64,000 nucleotides of DNA from Cellulomonas sp. Root485 (GTDB taxonomy: Bacteria > Actinomycetota > Actinomycetes > Actinomycetales > Cellulomonadaceae): positions 600,559 through 664,558 of the forward strand of contig NZ_LMFC01000002.1 of assembly GCF_001426705.1 (NCBI RefSeq). The letters are read 5' to 3'. Positions 63,684 through 64,000 of this stretch are shown here, piece by piece (positions within the stretch are counted from its first letter, which is position 1; each line of letters starts with the position of its first letter). Below the pieces are notes generated by a model. The model was not told where the DNA came from, did no database searches, and was given only the letters and a program-made list of their open reading frames with translations. Position numbers and translations under genes: made by a program.

Positions 63684-64000
63684 TGGCCAGTGGTGTCCTC
63701 GTCCACGAATGGCTTGCTCGAACCGGTGGCTCGGAGAATGTCTTCGACGCCATGGTCGACGCGTTCCCCGATGCGGAGCTCTTGTGTCTGTGGTCCGACG
63801 TTGAAAACCGCTACCCCGGTCGCCGACTCGAGGAGACGTGGGTAGCTCGAACTCCGTTGCGGCGGAGCAAGATCGCAGCACTGCCGGTGATGCCGACGAC
63901 GTGGCGCCGCCGCCCAGGTGCGTATGACTGGGCTCTGGTCAGCTCACATCTGTTCGCGCACCACGTCACCTTTCGCGACCAGTCGTCTGGCTTCCGCAAG
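63683..64000 (+). CDS. Glycosyltransferase (GT4-like), 5' part
   Basis: The first 106 codons of a glycosyltransferase, open to the window edge. 'GVLVHEWLARTGGSENVFDA', 'FPDAELLCLWSDVENRYPGR', 'ETWVARTPLRRSKIAALP' and 'YDWALVSSHLFAHHVTF' match the N-terminal domain of family 4 enzymes of surface polysaccharide loci. GTG 63683 begins at the last base of the preceding TAG, so the two genes are coupled. Codon use has clearly more A/T in third positions than the first 50 kb. The substrate is not readable. Confidence 0.8.
   Translation, partial: MASGVLVHEWLARTGGSENVFDAMVDAFPDAELLCLWSDVENRYPGRRLEETWVARTPLRRSKIAALPVMPTTWRRRPGAYDWALVSSHLFAHHVTFRDQSSGFRK

Overview
The window is a strongly G+C-rich actinobacterial chromosome segment. 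The combination of GroEL under CIRCE control, an XPB-type helicase with its partner gene, DUF3027, DUF2530, DUF3263, DUF4031, DUF4032 and DUF6318 proteins, a WXG100 protein, PknB-like kinase and trehalose synthesis points to Micrococcales, most likely a Cellulomonas-like organism. That assignment is an inference from gene content. Almost all of it is ordinary, densely packed core chromosome, with many start/stop overlaps of 4 or 8 bases and many promoters whose -10 box sits 6 to 8 bases before the start codon (leaderless mRNAs).

Layout. 0-10 kb: end of an rRNA 2'-O-methyltransferase gene, a DUF4032 protein, a sugar-ABC ATPase, two tandem membrane-anchored beta-propeller proteins, otsB-otsA (trehalose) and a Ser/Thr kinase. 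10-14 kb: a coupled pair of unknown small genes, a thioredoxin-fold DsbA-like protein, tRNA-Thr(TGT), a VanY-type peptidase and a pentapeptide-repeat protein. 14-18 kb: a two-component system beside an operon of a SipW-type signal peptidase flanked by two related secreted proteins. 18-26 kb: SGNH esterase, ung, DUF3263, LytR_C and cold-shock genes, a GH15 glycosidase, groEL with two CIRCE boxes, and an aminotransferase.

26-37.4 kb is a complete urea-nitrogen module. The UrtABCDE transporter, a GntR regulator, a single-chain biotin-dependent urea carboxylase and allophanate hydrolase lie in one direction. The urtA and carboxylase promoters carry the same ordered set of boxes. 37-49 kb holds small unknown genes, an OmpR-type two-component system, a glutamine amidotransferase, the XPB helicase pair, an M20 peptidase and a DksA-like protein. 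48.8-53.4 kb is a cold-shock / DUF3027 / sacsin-like ATPase operon. 53-56 kb carries a CAP-domain protein and a purine-type NCS2 permease.

From 56 kb to the end lies a cell-surface polysaccharide locus. It contains a low-molecular-weight tyrosine phosphatase, two related Ig-like proteins with LSxTG-type C-terminal anchors bracketing a DUF4012 protein, a Wzz/BY-kinase, a polyprenyl-phosphate sugar transferase and the start of a glycosyltransferase. Base composition drifts toward A+T in parts of this locus. The observations I rate most worth following are the SipW module (14.1-18.1 kb), the shared urea promoters (25.9 and 31.8 kb), the sacsin-like ATPase operon, and the paired anchored proteins around DUF4012.
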